From NCBI RefSeq assembly GCF_000364165.2, contig NZ_CP097810.1, forward strand, positions 248,001 through 312,000: a stretch of 64,000 bases of DNA, in the 5' to 3' direction. Shown here piece after piece: positions 17,889 to 26,970 of this stretch (the first letter of the stretch is position 1; each line of letters begins with the position of its first letter). The position numbers were made by a program, and so were the translations under genes. This stretch comes from Clostridium sp. MD294 (GTDB lineage Bacteria; Bacillota; Clostridia; Lachnospirales; Anaerotignaceae). The notes below the pieces were generated by a model. It ran no database searches and was not told where the DNA came from. It saw only the letters and a program-made list of their open reading frames with translations.

Positions 17889-19892
17889 TTAATCTTCAAA
17901 AGAAGCTAATTTTTCTAAAAGTAAATTACTTCTATCAATAAATGCTGTCATTTCTTCTGAAGAAAGTGATTTATGACTCATTAATGCCAAATCATATACT
18001 TGTTTACAAATCAAATCCAAATTCTCTTTTTTATCTGCATTACCTTTCCATTTACATATTAATTTCACTAAATTGTTATTACTGTTTAACACTAATGTTT
18101 CATCTGGTTGTGCTGTTGCAAAAAGCATTTTCATTTGTTCATTTTCTCCATATGCTTCTTTCATTTCAAGCATTCTACGAGATTCTTCTGTCAATACTAT
18201 CATACCAGAAACTTTTTCTGCTTTTAATGGTTCTGCTTTTACTTTGAGTGTTTCACTATTTAATATGCCTCTAAATAGATTTTGTAATTCTTCATTTTGT
18301 GTTTGTTCTGCTTTTTTCGTTTCTTCATCTTTTTGTTCTTCTTTTTGTTGCAATGTGTCACTAATATCTGCATCAATTCTTTGTACTTTTACACCAGCAT
18401 TTTTATATTCCAAAAATGATACAAATGGTTTATCAATAGGAGTAGAAAGTATTGCTGCCTCTAATCCTTGCTCTTTAAACAAACGAATATATTGTGCTTG
18501 CTGATTTTCATCAGAAACAAAGAATATTTTATTTTCGTGTTTTTGTTTATTTTTTTCTAAGTATTCACTTACTGTTTCATAAACATTATCTGTTGTTTTT
18601 AACAATATGCTATCTTTAATTTTATCATACAGTTTTTCCTCTCTCATACAGCCAAATTTAATAAATATACTTATGTTGTCCCAGAAACTTTCATATTGCT
18701 CTCTTTCATTTTTGAAAAGATGGTTTAATTTATCTGCTACTTTTTTAGTAATATAATTTGACATTTTTTGTGCATAACCATCATTTTGCAAAGCACTTCT
18801 GGAAACATTCAAAGGCAAATCTGGACAATCCATAATACCTTTTAACAACAACAGAAATTCAGGAACAACTTCTTTGATATTATCTGCAATATACACTTGA
18901 TTAGAATATAATTTAATTTCGCCATCTGTAATATCCATTTGTTGTACTAATTTAGGAAAATACAATATGCCTTTCAGTCTGAAAGGATAATCCATATTCA
19001 AATGTATCCAAAAAAGAGGGTCATTCATATCCATAAATACTTGATGATAAAATGCTTTGTATTCTTCTTCTGTACAGTCTTTAGGCTGTCTTTGCCAAAG
19101 AGGATTGGTTTCATTTAATGGTTTTGGCTCTTCCTTTTTTTGCTCTTGTTGCAATTTTTTAGCATCTTCTGCAGAAGTAATATTTTCTGCCTCCTCTGGA
19201 GAAACGTGTATTACATTGCTGTTTTCCTCTGCTTTTTCTTCTTCTTTTTGTTCTTCTTCCTCTTTTGTAATGTGTATAAATATTGGTACAGGCATAAAAG
19301 AACAATATTTCTTCAAAGCACTATATAGTGTACTTTCTTCTAAAAATTCCTTACCATCTTCTCCTAAATACAATGTAATAGTAGTACCTCTTTTTGTTCT
19401 TGTACCCTTTTCCATTTCATAATCAATACCGCCTGTACAAATCCATTTTGCAGCTTCTGCACCATTTTGATAAGACAATGTGTCAATTTCTACTTTATCT
19501 GCTACCATAAATGCAGAATAAAATCCTAAGCCAAAGTGTCCAATAATTTCATTGTCTTCTCCAGTTTTTTCTTCAAACTGTTTTAAAAAATCTGTCGCTC
19601 CAGAAAATGCAATTTGATTAATATATTTTTTAATTTCCTCAGCTGTCATACCTATGCCGTTATCTGTAATAGAAAGTGTTTTCGCTTGCTCATCTAATGT
19701 TACATTGATTTCGAATTTTTCATCTTCTGCAATATCTGTTTCTCCCATAGAACACAGTTTTTTCAATTTTGTAACAGCATCACAGCCATTTGAAACTAAT
19801 TCTCTTATAAAAATGTCTTTATCTGTATAAAGCCATTTTTTAATAATAGGTAAAAAATTCTCACTGTTAATAGAAAGATTGCCTTTTTCCAT
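17889..19892 (-). CDS. htpG: Molecular chaperone HtpG (Hsp90)
   Basis: This is the bacterial Hsp90, an ATP-driven dimeric chaperone, 667 residues. The GHKL ATPase domain is complete: RELVSNGCDAVTKL (with the catalytic Glu and Mg-binding Asn), DNGIGMTAEE, and GHFGLGFYSAFMV. A long charged Glu/Lys linker of about 70 residues (near 220-290) replaces the usually short loop between the N-terminal and middle domains. The middle domain includes PLNVSRSALQ. I use the ATG at 19892, which has an AAGGAGG site; the longer frame starts in the promoter. A CIRCE-like repeat lies about 95 nt upstream, suggesting heat-shock control by HrcA. Confidence 0.94.
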   Translation of the reverse strand: MEKGNLSINSENFLPIIKKWLYTDKDIFIRELVSNGCDAVTKLKKLCSMGETDIAEDEKFEINVTLDEQAKTLSITDNGIGMTAEEIKKYINQIAFSGATDFLKQFEEKTGEDNEIIGHFGLGFYSAFMVADKVEIDTLSYQNGAEAAKWICTGGIDYEMEKGTRTKRGTTITLYLGEDGKEFLEESTLYSALKKYCSFMPVPIFIHITKEEEEQKEEEKAEENSNVIHVSPEEAENITSAEDAKKLQQEQKKEEPKPLNETNPLWQRQPKDCTEEEYKAFYHQVFMDMNDPLFWIHLNMDYPFRLKGILYFPKLVQQMDITDGEIKLYSNQVYIADNIKEVVPEFLLLLKGIMDCPDLPLNVSRSALQNDGYAQKMSNYITKKVADKLNHLFKNEREQYESFWDNISIFIKFGCMREEKLYDKIKDSILLKTTDNVYETVSEYLEKNKQKHENKIFFVSDENQQAQYIRLFKEQGLEAAILSTPIDKPFVSFLEYKNAGVKVQRIDADISDTLQQKEEQKDEETKKAEQTQNEELQNLFRGILNSETLKVKAEPLKAEKVSGMIVLTEESRRMLEMKEAYGENEQMKMLFATAQPDETLVLNSNNNLVKLICKWKGNADKKENLDLICKQVYDLALMSHKSLSSEEMTAFIDRSNLLLEKLASFED

Positions 19893-19986
19893 GTTATATT
19901 TCCTCCTTGTATTTTCAAAAAAATAATTTTTGTATTTACTCTTTAAAAAATATTTTAACACTGAAAATAAAAATGTCAATAAAAAA

Positions 19987-20013
19987 TTAGCACTCACTTC
20001 ATACGAGTGCTGA
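19987..20013 (-). promoter_or_regulatory. CIRCE-like HrcA operator upstream of htpG
   Basis: On the plus strand TTAGCACTC, nine bases, then GAGTGCTGA is read, one mismatch from the CIRCE consensus (TTAGCACTC-N9-GAGTGCTAA). It lies just upstream of a TTGACA-like -35 that leads into htpG on the minus strand. The same stem is flanked by A and T runs, so it could also end the transcript of the gene at 20040. The exact 9 bp arms and N9 spacing favour a true CIRCE element. Confidence 0.6.
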
Positions 20014-20039
20014 TATTTTTTTTGAAATTCTTCATTTTA

Positions 20040-20507
20040 TCACTGTTTTGTAACTGCTATTTTTAATTCGTGAAAAAATGCTATTACCCAATTATCCCAA
20101 TCATATTCTACTGTTTTATCCATGGAAAACGTTTTTAAAGAACAACCAGTAGTACACATCAATGTATTTTGTTCAAAAATTATATTTAAAAAAAATGTTG
20201 CTGGTGTACTGCTTACAGCATCTGCTTTATTTTTAGGTAGAGAAAACACAATTTTAATACTTTTAGGCAATTTTTGGCCTTTTACTATTTGAAAAGCATA
20301 AGGTCTTATTTCTTCCCAAAAACAATAGTTATCTTTGATTAGTTCTTGCTCTGCTAAAGAATAATATTGTTTATTTCTTTTACCATCAATTTGAAAAAGT
20401 GTAAATGTAGTAATATCTATCTGCCTCATATAAAAATCATCAAAACTTTTTTGCTTTAACAACAAATTCATAAACTCTTTTGTATCATGTATTAGTAACG
20501 CTATCAT
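20040..20507 (-). CDS. DUF5721-like protein of unknown function
   Basis: This 155-residue protein looks like the DUF5721 family seen in clostridia, judged by its N-terminus (IALLIHDTKEFMNLLL) and by DFYMRQIDITTFTLFQIDG. It is soluble by composition, with mixed strands and helices and no membrane segment. The pattern LPKNKADAVSSTPATFFLNI sits near residue 90. It lies upstream of htpG on the same strand, separated by the CIRCE-like stem. Its role is not known. The family call is from memory and should be regarded as likely rather than certain. Confidence 0.6.
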   Translation of the reverse strand: MIALLIHDTKEFMNLLLKQKSFDDFYMRQIDITTFTLFQIDGKRNKQYYSLAEQELIKDNYCFWEEIRPYAFQIVKGQKLPKSIKIVFSLPKNKADAVSSTPATFFLNIIFEQNTLMCTTGCSLKTFSMDKTVEYDWDNWVIAFFHELKIAVTKQ

Positions 20508-20662
20508 ATTATTTTGCCCTTTCTACATTTTTTAATAAATTTTATTTTACAATGAATTACAAAATATTACAATCAAAAACAAATATTATTATTTTCAGTT
20601 TGTATGAAAAGTAGGTCTGTGGTAAAATAGTCTTTAACATATATCTAAATTTGGAGGCATCT

Positions 20663-21451
20663 ATGAATTTAAAAAATACAATTGCTAGAATATTCTTTTT
20701 TGGCATATTATTAGGCATATTGATGTTTATAATAGGAAAAATATTTCATTTATCTAAAAATACATTATTTACAACATTATTTATTTCTTATATTGTATTT
20801 ATTATGATAGTAATACCTTATCAAATAAGAAAACGAAATTTACTTAATCATAAAATGGAACTATTATTACAGCAAATGTACAAGGGTAATATACAACAAT
20901 ATATTACAGGTATGACGCAACTTTTAGAAAATACTGATAATGATTATTTAAAATCAATACTTACTATCAATTTATCTACAGGCTATACTGTAAAAGGAGA
21001 ATTTAAAAAATCAAATCATTATCTAGAACAGATTGATGTTCATGCTATTAACAAAATGGGGCAAATGCTACTTTATCACAACATTGCTCTAAATTATTTT
21101 TGGTCTGGTGAAATCAAAAAAGCTTGTGTGATTATGGAATTACATCAAAATTTACTACAAAAAGGATTACAATACCCTTATTTAAAAAACAGTTTTTCTG
21201 AAACATTTGCCTTATGGTATTTTGCTCAAAACAAAAGACAACAAGCTTTTACTTATTTAGAAAATGTTATAAATGATAAAAATGCAAAACCATTACAAAA
21301 ACAGGCTGTTGAAGTAATATGGGCTAGAGAAAAAATTGCAGATGGAGAAATTATATCATCACAGCAAATACTTCAATCTGTACTTTCTGAAACAAATATG
21401 CCTTATCTAAAAAAAGAAGCACAAAATATACTGAATTCATTGAAACAATAG
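20663..21451 (+). CDS. Membrane protein with TPR-like helical domain
   Basis: This 262-residue protein has two membrane segments at about residues 9-28 and 33-53, then a soluble C-terminal region of about 200 residues made of paired helices with a tetratricopeptide-like pattern (for example AINKMGQMLLYHNIALNYFW followed by a second helix pair). The ATG at 20663 is used because GGAGG lies at 20653-20657; the TTG before it overlaps that site. It is the first gene of a plus-strand operon with an MBOAT acyltransferase and an SGNH-like protein. TPR proteins often act as scaffolds for such membrane machines, so an accessory role is proposed. Confidence 0.65.
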   Translation: MNLKNTIARIFFFGILLGILMFIIGKIFHLSKNTLFTTLFISYIVFIMIVIPYQIRKRNLLNHKMELLLQQMYKGNIQQYITGMTQLLENTDNDYLKSILTINLSTGYTVKGEFKKSNHYLEQIDVHAINKMGQMLLYHNIALNYFWSGEIKKACVIMELHQNLLQKGLQYPYLKNSFSETFALWYFAQNKRQQAFTYLENVINDKNAKPLQKQAVEVIWAREKIADGEIISSQQILQSVLSETNMPYLKKEAQNILNSLKQ

Positions 21452-21460
21452 AGGTGTCAT

Positions 21461-22996
21461 ATGTTATTTAACTCTTTTCATTTTATATTATTTTTTATTA
21501 TTGTTGTGGTACTATATTATCTTTCACCACATAGATTTCGCTGGGTACTTCTTTTGATTGCAAGCTACTATTTTTATATTTGCTGGCGACCAAAAGAATT
21601 GATATTTATATTACTTATTGTATTTTCTACATTTATAAATTATATTTTTTCTATAGCTATGTATAATCAAAAAAACGCTATCAAAAGAAAAAGGTATCTA
21701 TTTATCACACTCTTTATTAATTTTGGTTTACTTTTTTTATTTAAATATGCTGTATTTTTAAATGAAAGTTTTATGAATATTATTTCTAAAGCAATACTGT
21801 GGTATTACAGAGATTTAGGTACAGAGGCGGCAATTTTAAAATCACAATTTTTTTTAGAGCATTATCCTGCAAAGAATTTTGACATTATACTACCTATGGG
21901 AATTTCATTTTATACTTTCCAAGCTACAGCATATAGCATAGATGTCTACAGAAAGCAAATCAAACCTATAAGACATTATGGTATATTTTCTCTTTTTATT
22001 ACATTTTTCCCACAGCTTGTAGCAGGGCCTATTGAAAGAAGTCGCAACTTACTACCTCAATTTTACAAAAAACATAGCTTTCAAAAAGAAAATGTATTAT
22101 TAGGATTAAAATGGATGTTATGGGGATTTTTTAAAAAAATTGTTATTGCTGACAGAGTTTCCACTGCTGTAAACACAATATATAATGCAGCACAAAGTTA
22201 TAGTGGTTTTTATTTTGTATTTGCTACAATATTATTTGCATTTCAAATATATTGTGATTTTAGCGGATATTCTGATATTGCTTTTGGTAGTGCTAAAGTA
22301 TTAGGTTTTGATTTAATGCACAATTTTGAAAAACCTTATTTATCTAAAAGTATAAAAGAACTTTGGAGGAGATGGCATATTTCATTATCTACTTGGTTTA
22401 TGGATTATATTTATATTCCTTTAGGTGGTAATAGAAAAGGAAAATTGCGAAAATGTTTCAATTTATTTATTACATTTTTTGTAAGCGGTATATGGCATGG
22501 AGCAAACTGGACATTTGCATTATGGGGTGCTATGCACGGTATCTATTTAGTTATAGGCATACTAACAGAAAATATTAGAAAACATATTAAAAAATTATTG
22601 CATTTGAATAATAACATTATTTGGAACTTTTTTAGTATTGTTTTTACATTTCTGCTTTTTTGTGCCAGCTTAATTATATTCCGAGCAAATACAATTTCAG
22701 ATGCTATTTATATATTCCAACATATTTTTGATAACATACAACAATGGACAAATGCACAATATATTTATGAAATTATTACAAGTATGGGTATTAATTTGTT
22801 CGAATTAACTATTGTAATATTATCTATACTATTTTTGATTTTGTTAGAAGTGTTTACAGCAAAAGATTTTGTAATTGTTGGTATAGAAAAAACAAATTGT
22901 ATTTTACGTTTGGCTTTTTATATATTTCTAACTGTTTGGATACTTTCCACAGGTGTATTTTATAATTCAGGAGAATTTATTTATTTTCAATTTTAG
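21461..22996 (+). CDS. MBOAT-family O-acyltransferase (AlgI/DltB type)
   Basis: This 511-residue polytopic membrane protein belongs to the membrane-bound O-acyltransferase family. It moves an acyl group, usually acetyl, across the membrane to an extracellular polymer. The catalytic region GIWHGANWTFALWGAMHG contains the invariant His at residue 346. Upstream are AGPIERSRNLLPQF and YCDFSGYSDIAFGSAKVLGF, both hallmarks of the AlgI branch. The gene starts 9 nt after the TPR protein and is followed by an SGNH-like partner, as in known polysaccharide or peptidoglycan acetylation systems (AlgI/AlgX, PatA/PatB). The acceptor polymer is unknown. Confidence 0.92.
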   Translation: MLFNSFHFILFFIIVVVLYYLSPHRFRWVLLLIASYYFYICWRPKELIFILLIVFSTFINYIFSIAMYNQKNAIKRKRYLFITLFINFGLLFLFKYAVFLNESFMNIISKAILWYYRDLGTEAAILKSQFFLEHYPAKNFDIILPMGISFYTFQATAYSIDVYRKQIKPIRHYGIFSLFITFFPQLVAGPIERSRNLLPQFYKKHSFQKENVLLGLKWMLWGFFKKIVIADRVSTAVNTIYNAAQSYSGFYFVFATILFAFQIYCDFSGYSDIAFGSAKVLGFDLMHNFEKPYLSKSIKELWRRWHISLSTWFMDYIYIPLGGNRKGKLRKCFNLFITFFVSGIWHGANWTFALWGAMHGIYLVIGILTENIRKHIKKLLHLNNNIIWNFFSIVFTFLLFCASLIIFRANTISDAIYIFQHIFDNIQQWTNAQYIYEIITSMGINLFELTIVILSILFLILLEVFTAKDFVIVGIEKTNCILRLAFYIFLTVWILSTGVFYNSGEFIYFQF

Positions 22997-23035
22997 CAAT
23001 ATAAAAAAAGTCTTAATTAACAAAGGAGTTTATAC

Positions 23036-24088
23036 ATGAAAAAAAGAGTTATTTCCAATTTTAGATTTTTCACAGGTATATTATTATATGCCTTATGTGT
23101 TATCATAATATTTCAGCAAATAGGATTTCTCTATCAAAAGGCTGCAAGCCACAACATTATAAATGCCTTTACACAAAAACGTTTTGAAGATTTTTATGCT
23201 TTACCTCACAATAGTCTAAATATGGTATTTATAGGTTCTTCTCACTCCTATTGTACATTTGACCCTGAAAATTTTGATAGTTATTTTAATATATCTAGCT
23301 ATCAAATGGGTACACCCTTACAGCATTTAGATACAAGCTATTATGAATTACAGGAAATTTACAATACACAAACACCTGATGTAGTAGTATTAGAAATTTA
23401 TTGGGACGTTTTAGACGATACTTTTGAAATGAAACAAGCAAATTCTTTTTTTGAAGTACTTCAAAATGAAGCATTAAAAAAAGACTATATCAAAAATGTA
23501 TTTCCTTTAGCAGAAAAAATAAAATATTATTTATTACCTATGAGATTTCAGCAAGATTTTTTTGCTTATGAAGCAAATGAAATGACCAAAAATATAGAAC
23601 AAAAATATGGTTTACAAAAGAAAAAAGTAGAATATCAAAAAGGTGAAGAATATTATCGTTCAAAAGGTTACGTATACTGTAATATGGGTATGTTACCAGG
23701 AGAATATGACCAAACAAATCAATTTAAAGGCTTAGATGGTAAACATTGGCAAATGGACGATACACAATCAGGTTATGTTAAAAAAATTGCAGAATTATGT
23801 AAACAAAAAGGGAGTGAATTAGTTTTAGTTACAGCACCTATCGCACTAGTTTCTATGGATTATATCAAAAATTATGATAATATTCATGCTAAATTAGCAG
23901 CATTAGCAAAACAAGTCGGTGCAAACTACATTGACTACAATATTGTCAATCAACAGACTTCAATGCTCACAAACGACAACTTCAGAGATGATGCTCACTT
24001 AAATGATAGTGGTGTACAAATTGTAGATAAACATTTCAGAAATTGGTTAACAGAAAATACACTATTTTTCAACAAATATAGACATTGA
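23036..24088 (+). CDS. SGNH-like protein, likely acyl-transfer partner of the MBOAT
   Basis: This 350-residue protein has an N-terminal membrane anchor (residues 11-33) and an outer domain with SGNH-hydrolase features. The nucleophile motif GSSHS is at residues 67-71 and the Asp-x-x-His pair is in DDAHLN near 318-322. The order GSSHS followed by YCTFDPE recalls AlgX/AlgJ and DHHW proteins. It lies 39 nt after the MBOAT gene with an AAAGGAG site. In characterised systems the MBOAT supplies acyl groups across the membrane and the SGNH partner places them on the polymer. That division of labour is inferred here. Confidence 0.8.
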   Translation: MKKRVISNFRFFTGILLYALCVIIIFQQIGFLYQKAASHNIINAFTQKRFEDFYALPHNSLNMVFIGSSHSYCTFDPENFDSYFNISSYQMGTPLQHLDTSYYELQEIYNTQTPDVVVLEIYWDVLDDTFEMKQANSFFEVLQNEALKKDYIKNVFPLAEKIKYYLLPMRFQQDFFAYEANEMTKNIEQKYGLQKKKVEYQKGEEYYRSKGYVYCNMGMLPGEYDQTNQFKGLDGKHWQMDDTQSGYVKKIAELCKQKGSELVLVTAPIALVSMDYIKNYDNIHAKLAALAKQVGANYIDYNIVNQQTSMLTNDNFRDDAHLNDSGVQIVDKHFRNWLTENTLFFNKYRH

Positions 24089-24209
24089 GTATTGTTTTAT
24101 ACAAAATGCTATATTATAATAAAATATAAAATTTGTGTTTAAAATGGAAATAAATGGGTATGATAATCATAACACATTGAATTGATAAAAACACGGGAGG
24201 TAATTTTTT

Positions 24210-25880
24210 ATGGAAGAAAAAAAAGAAAATAGTTTGAGTAGCACAGGAAATTTTATACATAATTATATTCAAGAAGATTTAGAAGGAAAATTAAATAAAA
24301 TACACACACGTTTCCCACCAGAACCGAATGGTTATCTTCATATTGGCCACGCAAAATCTATTTGTTTAAATTTTGGTTTAGCACAACTTTATGGTGGAAA
24401 GTGCAATTTACGTTTTGATGATACAAACCCTACCAAAGAAGATACAGAATATATTGACTCTATTAAAGAAGATGTAAAATGGCTAGGATTTGATTGGGAA
24501 GACAGATTATATTTTGCTTCTAGCTATTTTGAAAAATATTATGAAGTTGCTTTAAAACTTATCAAAGAAGGCAAAGCTTTTGTATGTGACTTAAATGCAG
24601 AAGAAATTAGACAATATAGAGGAACACTAAATTCACCTGGAAAGGAAAGTCCTTATCGTAATAGAAGCGTAGAGGAAAATTTAGATTTATTCCAAAGAAT
24701 GAGAGCAGGAGAATTTCCAGATGGTGCTAAAACATTAAGAGCAAAAATTGATATGTCTTCTCCTAACATTAACATGAGGGACCCTGTATTATATAGAATT
24801 GCTCACGCAACACATCATACTACAGGAGATGAATGGTGCATTTATCCTATGTATGACTTTGCTCACCCATTAGAAGATGCTATTGAAGGCATTACACATT
24901 CTATTTGTACTATGGAATTTGAAGACCACAGACCTCTTTATGACTGGGTAGTAAAAGAAGCAGGATATACTACAAATCCTCCTAGACAAATTGAATTTGC
25001 AAGGCTAGGATTAACAAACACTGTTATGAGTAAAAGAAAATTGAGAGCATTAGTAGAAGAAGGGCTTGTTGACGGTTGGGACGACCCTCGTATGCCAACT
25101 ATATCTGGCTTACGTCGTAGAGGATTTACTCCAGAAGCTATAAGAGATTTTTGTGAAAGAATAGGTGTTTCAAAAGCAAATAGTGTTGTAGATAGTGGTT
25201 TGCTAGAATATTGTATTAGAGATGATTTAAAATCAAAATCAAAAGTTGTTATGGCAATACTCCACCCATTAAAATTAGTAATCACAAATTATCCAGAAGG
25301 ACAAATTGAATTGATGGATATAGAAAACAATCCAGAAAATGAAGCACTTGGTACAAGACAAGTTCCCTTTACCAAAACACTTTATATTGAGCAAGAGGAC
25401 TTTATGGAAGAACCTGTCAAAAAGTTTTTCAGATTAGCACCAGGAAAAGAAGTACGTTTAAAAGGTGCTTATTTTGTAACTTGTACTGATGTTATAAAAG
25501 ATGAAAACGGTAATATTACAGAAGTACATTGTACTTATGACCCTGAAACAAAAAGCGGCAGTGGCTTCACTGGCAGAAAAGTAAAAGGTACATTACATTG
25601 GGTAAGTGCTGACCATTGTATTCAAACAACAGCAAGGTTGTATGACTATATGATGTTAGATAATCCAGATAGCGAATACGGCGAAATGATTATGAACCCT
25701 AATTCACTAGAAATTATAGAAAATTGTTATGTAGAACATTCTATTGCAGAAGCAAAACCAGGCGACAAATTTCAATTTATGAGAAATGGTTATTTTTGTG
25801 TAGATACCAAAAATACTACAAAAGATCATATGGTATTTAATCGCATTGTATCACTAAAAAGCTCTTTTAAATTAAAATAA
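24210..25880 (+). CDS. glnS: Glutaminyl-tRNA synthetase
   Basis: This is the class I glutaminyl-tRNA synthetase, which charges tRNA-Gln directly. It has 556 residues. The [15 protein letters not shown] segment carries the HIGH motif at residues 44-47 and VMSKRKL is the KMSKS-type loop near 272. [19 protein letters not shown] and the C-terminal anticodon-binding barrels are complete. GGGAGG precedes the ATG by nine bases. Most Firmicutes make Gln-tRNA by the GatCAB route, so a GlnS of this type is a mark of certain clostridia and probably came by transfer from Proteobacteria or eukaryotes long ago. A terminator follows. Confidence 0.96.
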   Translation: MEEKKENSLSSTGNFIHNYIQEDLEGKLNKIHTRFPPEPNGYLHIGHAKSICLNFGLAQLYGGKCNLRFDDTNPTKEDTEYIDSIKEDVKWLGFDWEDRLYFASSYFEKYYEVALKLIKEGKAFVCDLNAEEIRQYRGTLNSPGKESPYRNRSVEENLDLFQRMRAGEFPDGAKTLRAKIDMSSPNINMRDPVLYRIAHATHHTTGDEWCIYPMYDFAHPLEDAIEGITHSICTMEFEDHRPLYDWVVKEAGYTTNPPRQIEFARLGLTNTVMSKRKLRALVEEGLVDGWDDPRMPTISGLRRRGFTPEAIRDFCERIGVSKANSVVDSGLLEYCIRDDLKSKSKVVMAILHPLKLVITNYPEGQIELMDIENNPENEALGTRQVPFTKTLYIEQEDFMEEPVKKFFRLAPGKEVRLKGAYFVTCTDVIKDENGNITEVHCTYDPETKSGSGFTGRKVKGTLHWVSADHCIQTTARLYDYMMLDNPDSEYGEMIMNPNSLEIIENCYVEHSIAEAKPGDKFQFMRNGYFCVDTKNTTKDHMVFNRIVSLKSSFKLK

Positions 25881-25887
25881 TATAAAC

Positions 25888-25925
25888 AAAGCACTTACAA
25901 TATAAAGTAAGTGCTTTATTTTTTT
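25888..25925 (+). terminator. Terminator after glnS
   Basis: AAAGCACTTAC (25888-25898) pairs with GTAAGTGCTTT (25907-25917), followed by a T-rich run ending in seven T residues. Confidence 0.85.
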
Positions 25926-26358
25926 AGAAATATACATTATTTTTGTATACACATATATTACGACATTCTACACTATCAAATAATGTGATAATGTGGCTAA
26001 AATAGGAAAAATATTATATACTACAATGTTTCTTTCAGCAAATACCAATTTCATTAAATACAGATTTTTTCATGGCATTAAAACAACTATATGATATTTT
26101 TTAGAATATCAAAATAGTTTGTTAAAGTATAAAAAAATTTAAAAATCAATAATATTTTATATCTAAAATTTTTATTAAATAAAACAAATATTATGATTTT
26201 ATTTAATAAAATCACACAACATAATGTAATCTACAAAAGTAAAGTTTTATAAATGGCTTTCCATACGTTTTATAACTGTTAACATAACATTTTTAAATCA
26301 CTACCTTTATTTTCCACAACTCTTTTTATTGTGACAAATAAATGTATATTTTTATAAA
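25926..26358. other. AT-rich gap of about 430 nt without a supportable gene
   Basis: This stretch is very AT-rich with many A and T tracts. A stretch near 26030-26095 can be read as about twenty residues (SLNTDFFMALKQLYDIF) before a stop, with codon use like local genes, so it may hold a gene remnant, but there is no start or ribosome binding site. CACAA-N9-TTGTG (near 26312-26334) resembles the operator further down. Confidence 0.4.
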
Positions 26359-26401
26359 TTGTGAAAAAATAATTGACTTTTTCACAAAAATATATTATAA
26401 T
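26359..26401 (+). promoter_or_regulatory. Promoter with overlapping palindromic operator for the ribbon-helix-helix gene
   Basis: TTGACT (26373-26378) and TATAAT (26396-26401) form a strong promoter with a 17 nt spacer. A perfect 10 bp inverted repeat, TTGTGAAAAA (26359-26368) and TTTTTCACAA (26378-26387), straddles the -35. It is directly upstream of a gene for a DNA-binding ribbon-helix-helix protein, so autorepression is likely. Confidence 0.7.
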
Positions 26402-26430
26402 TTTGCCATCGCAAAAGAGAGGTGATAGCA

Positions 26431-26613
26431 GTGCCTAAAATAGGCAGACCATTAAAAGGAGAAACACCTAAAAATATTAGTTTACAATTAAGAATTAGCG
26501 AAAAAACAGCCTATCAATTAAAACAATGTTCTAATTCTCTTCACATTTCTAGAACAGAAGTGATAGAAAAAGGTGTAGAAACGGTTTACAATGAAGTAAT
26601 TAAAAAAGAATAA
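26431..26613 (+). CDS. Ribbon-helix-helix (CopG/Arc-like) DNA-binding protein
   Basis: This 60-residue protein matches the ribbon-helix-helix fold: a basic N-terminus (KIGRPLKGE), the DNA-contacting strand ISLQLRIS, then two helices (EKTAYQLKQCSNSL and SRTEVIEKGVETVYNEVI). The GTG at 26431 is chosen because AGAGAGGTGA lies at good spacing; the GTG at 26422 is inside that site. It is preceded by a promoter with an embedded palindrome. Proteins of this kind repress their own promoter or act as antitoxins. No toxin-like partner is obvious; the next gene encodes another small protein on the same strand. Confidence 0.75.
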   Translation: MPKIGRPLKGETPKNISLQLRISEKTAYQLKQCSNSLHISRTEVIEKGVETVYNEVIKKE

Positions 26614-26672
26614 AATTATAACATTTTGTGACTTTTTTAAAATATAAAATTTATAATAGGGGGGGTTTTTTT

Positions 26673-26912
26673 ATGATATTAGAACATATATATGATAATT
26701 TATCAGATGAAAACAAAAGCTCTACAACTTATAAAGAATTACATGAAACAATGGCTAAAATTGACACAATGCTACATAATCAAACTTCTTTAGATGAAAC
26801 AAATATTGTAACTTTATTTGATTTAATATCTGATACACAATATATTATGCAAAAGCAAAGTTTTATAAGAGGTTTTCGATATGCTGTGCAAATGTTAAAA
26901 GAATGTTTTTAA
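26673..26912 (+). CDS. Small protein, possibly DUF6809 family
   Basis: This 79-residue protein is helical and acidic, with no cysteines or membrane segment. The layout, with EHIYDNL at the N-terminus and a C-terminal helix containing FIRGFRYAVQMLKECF, is like the small DUF6809 proteins of clostridia. The ATG at 26673 follows a run of seven G residues and seven T residues, a strong ribosome binding site; the frame before it is short and unsupported. It follows the ribbon-helix-helix gene by 59 nt with its own promoter-like sequence between. The function is unknown. Confidence 0.6.
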   Translation: MILEHIYDNLSDENKSSTTYKELHETMAKIDTMLHNQTSLDETNIVTLFDLISDTQYIMQKQSFIRGFRYAVQMLKECF

Positions 26913-26929
26913 ATGTACTACATTGTAAC

Positions 26930-26970
26930 AAAGACATTGCAATAAATTCTCGCAATGTCTTTGACTGTTT
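26930..26970. terminator. Bidirectional terminator
   Basis: AAAGACATTGC (26930-26940) pairs with GCAATGTCTTT (26952-26962). It lies between convergent genes ending at 26912 (plus) and 26971 (minus), with a T run on the plus side. Confidence 0.75.

Noticed and set aside
18073-18504. A 143-residue plus-strand frame opposite htpG
   Set aside because: Ser/Cys/Phe-rich composition without a ribosome site; htpG on the other strand is certain.
26030-26095. Short coding-like stretch before the ribbon-helix-helix gene
   Set aside because: Only about twenty residues can be read, with no start or ribosome site; not enough to call a pseudogene.
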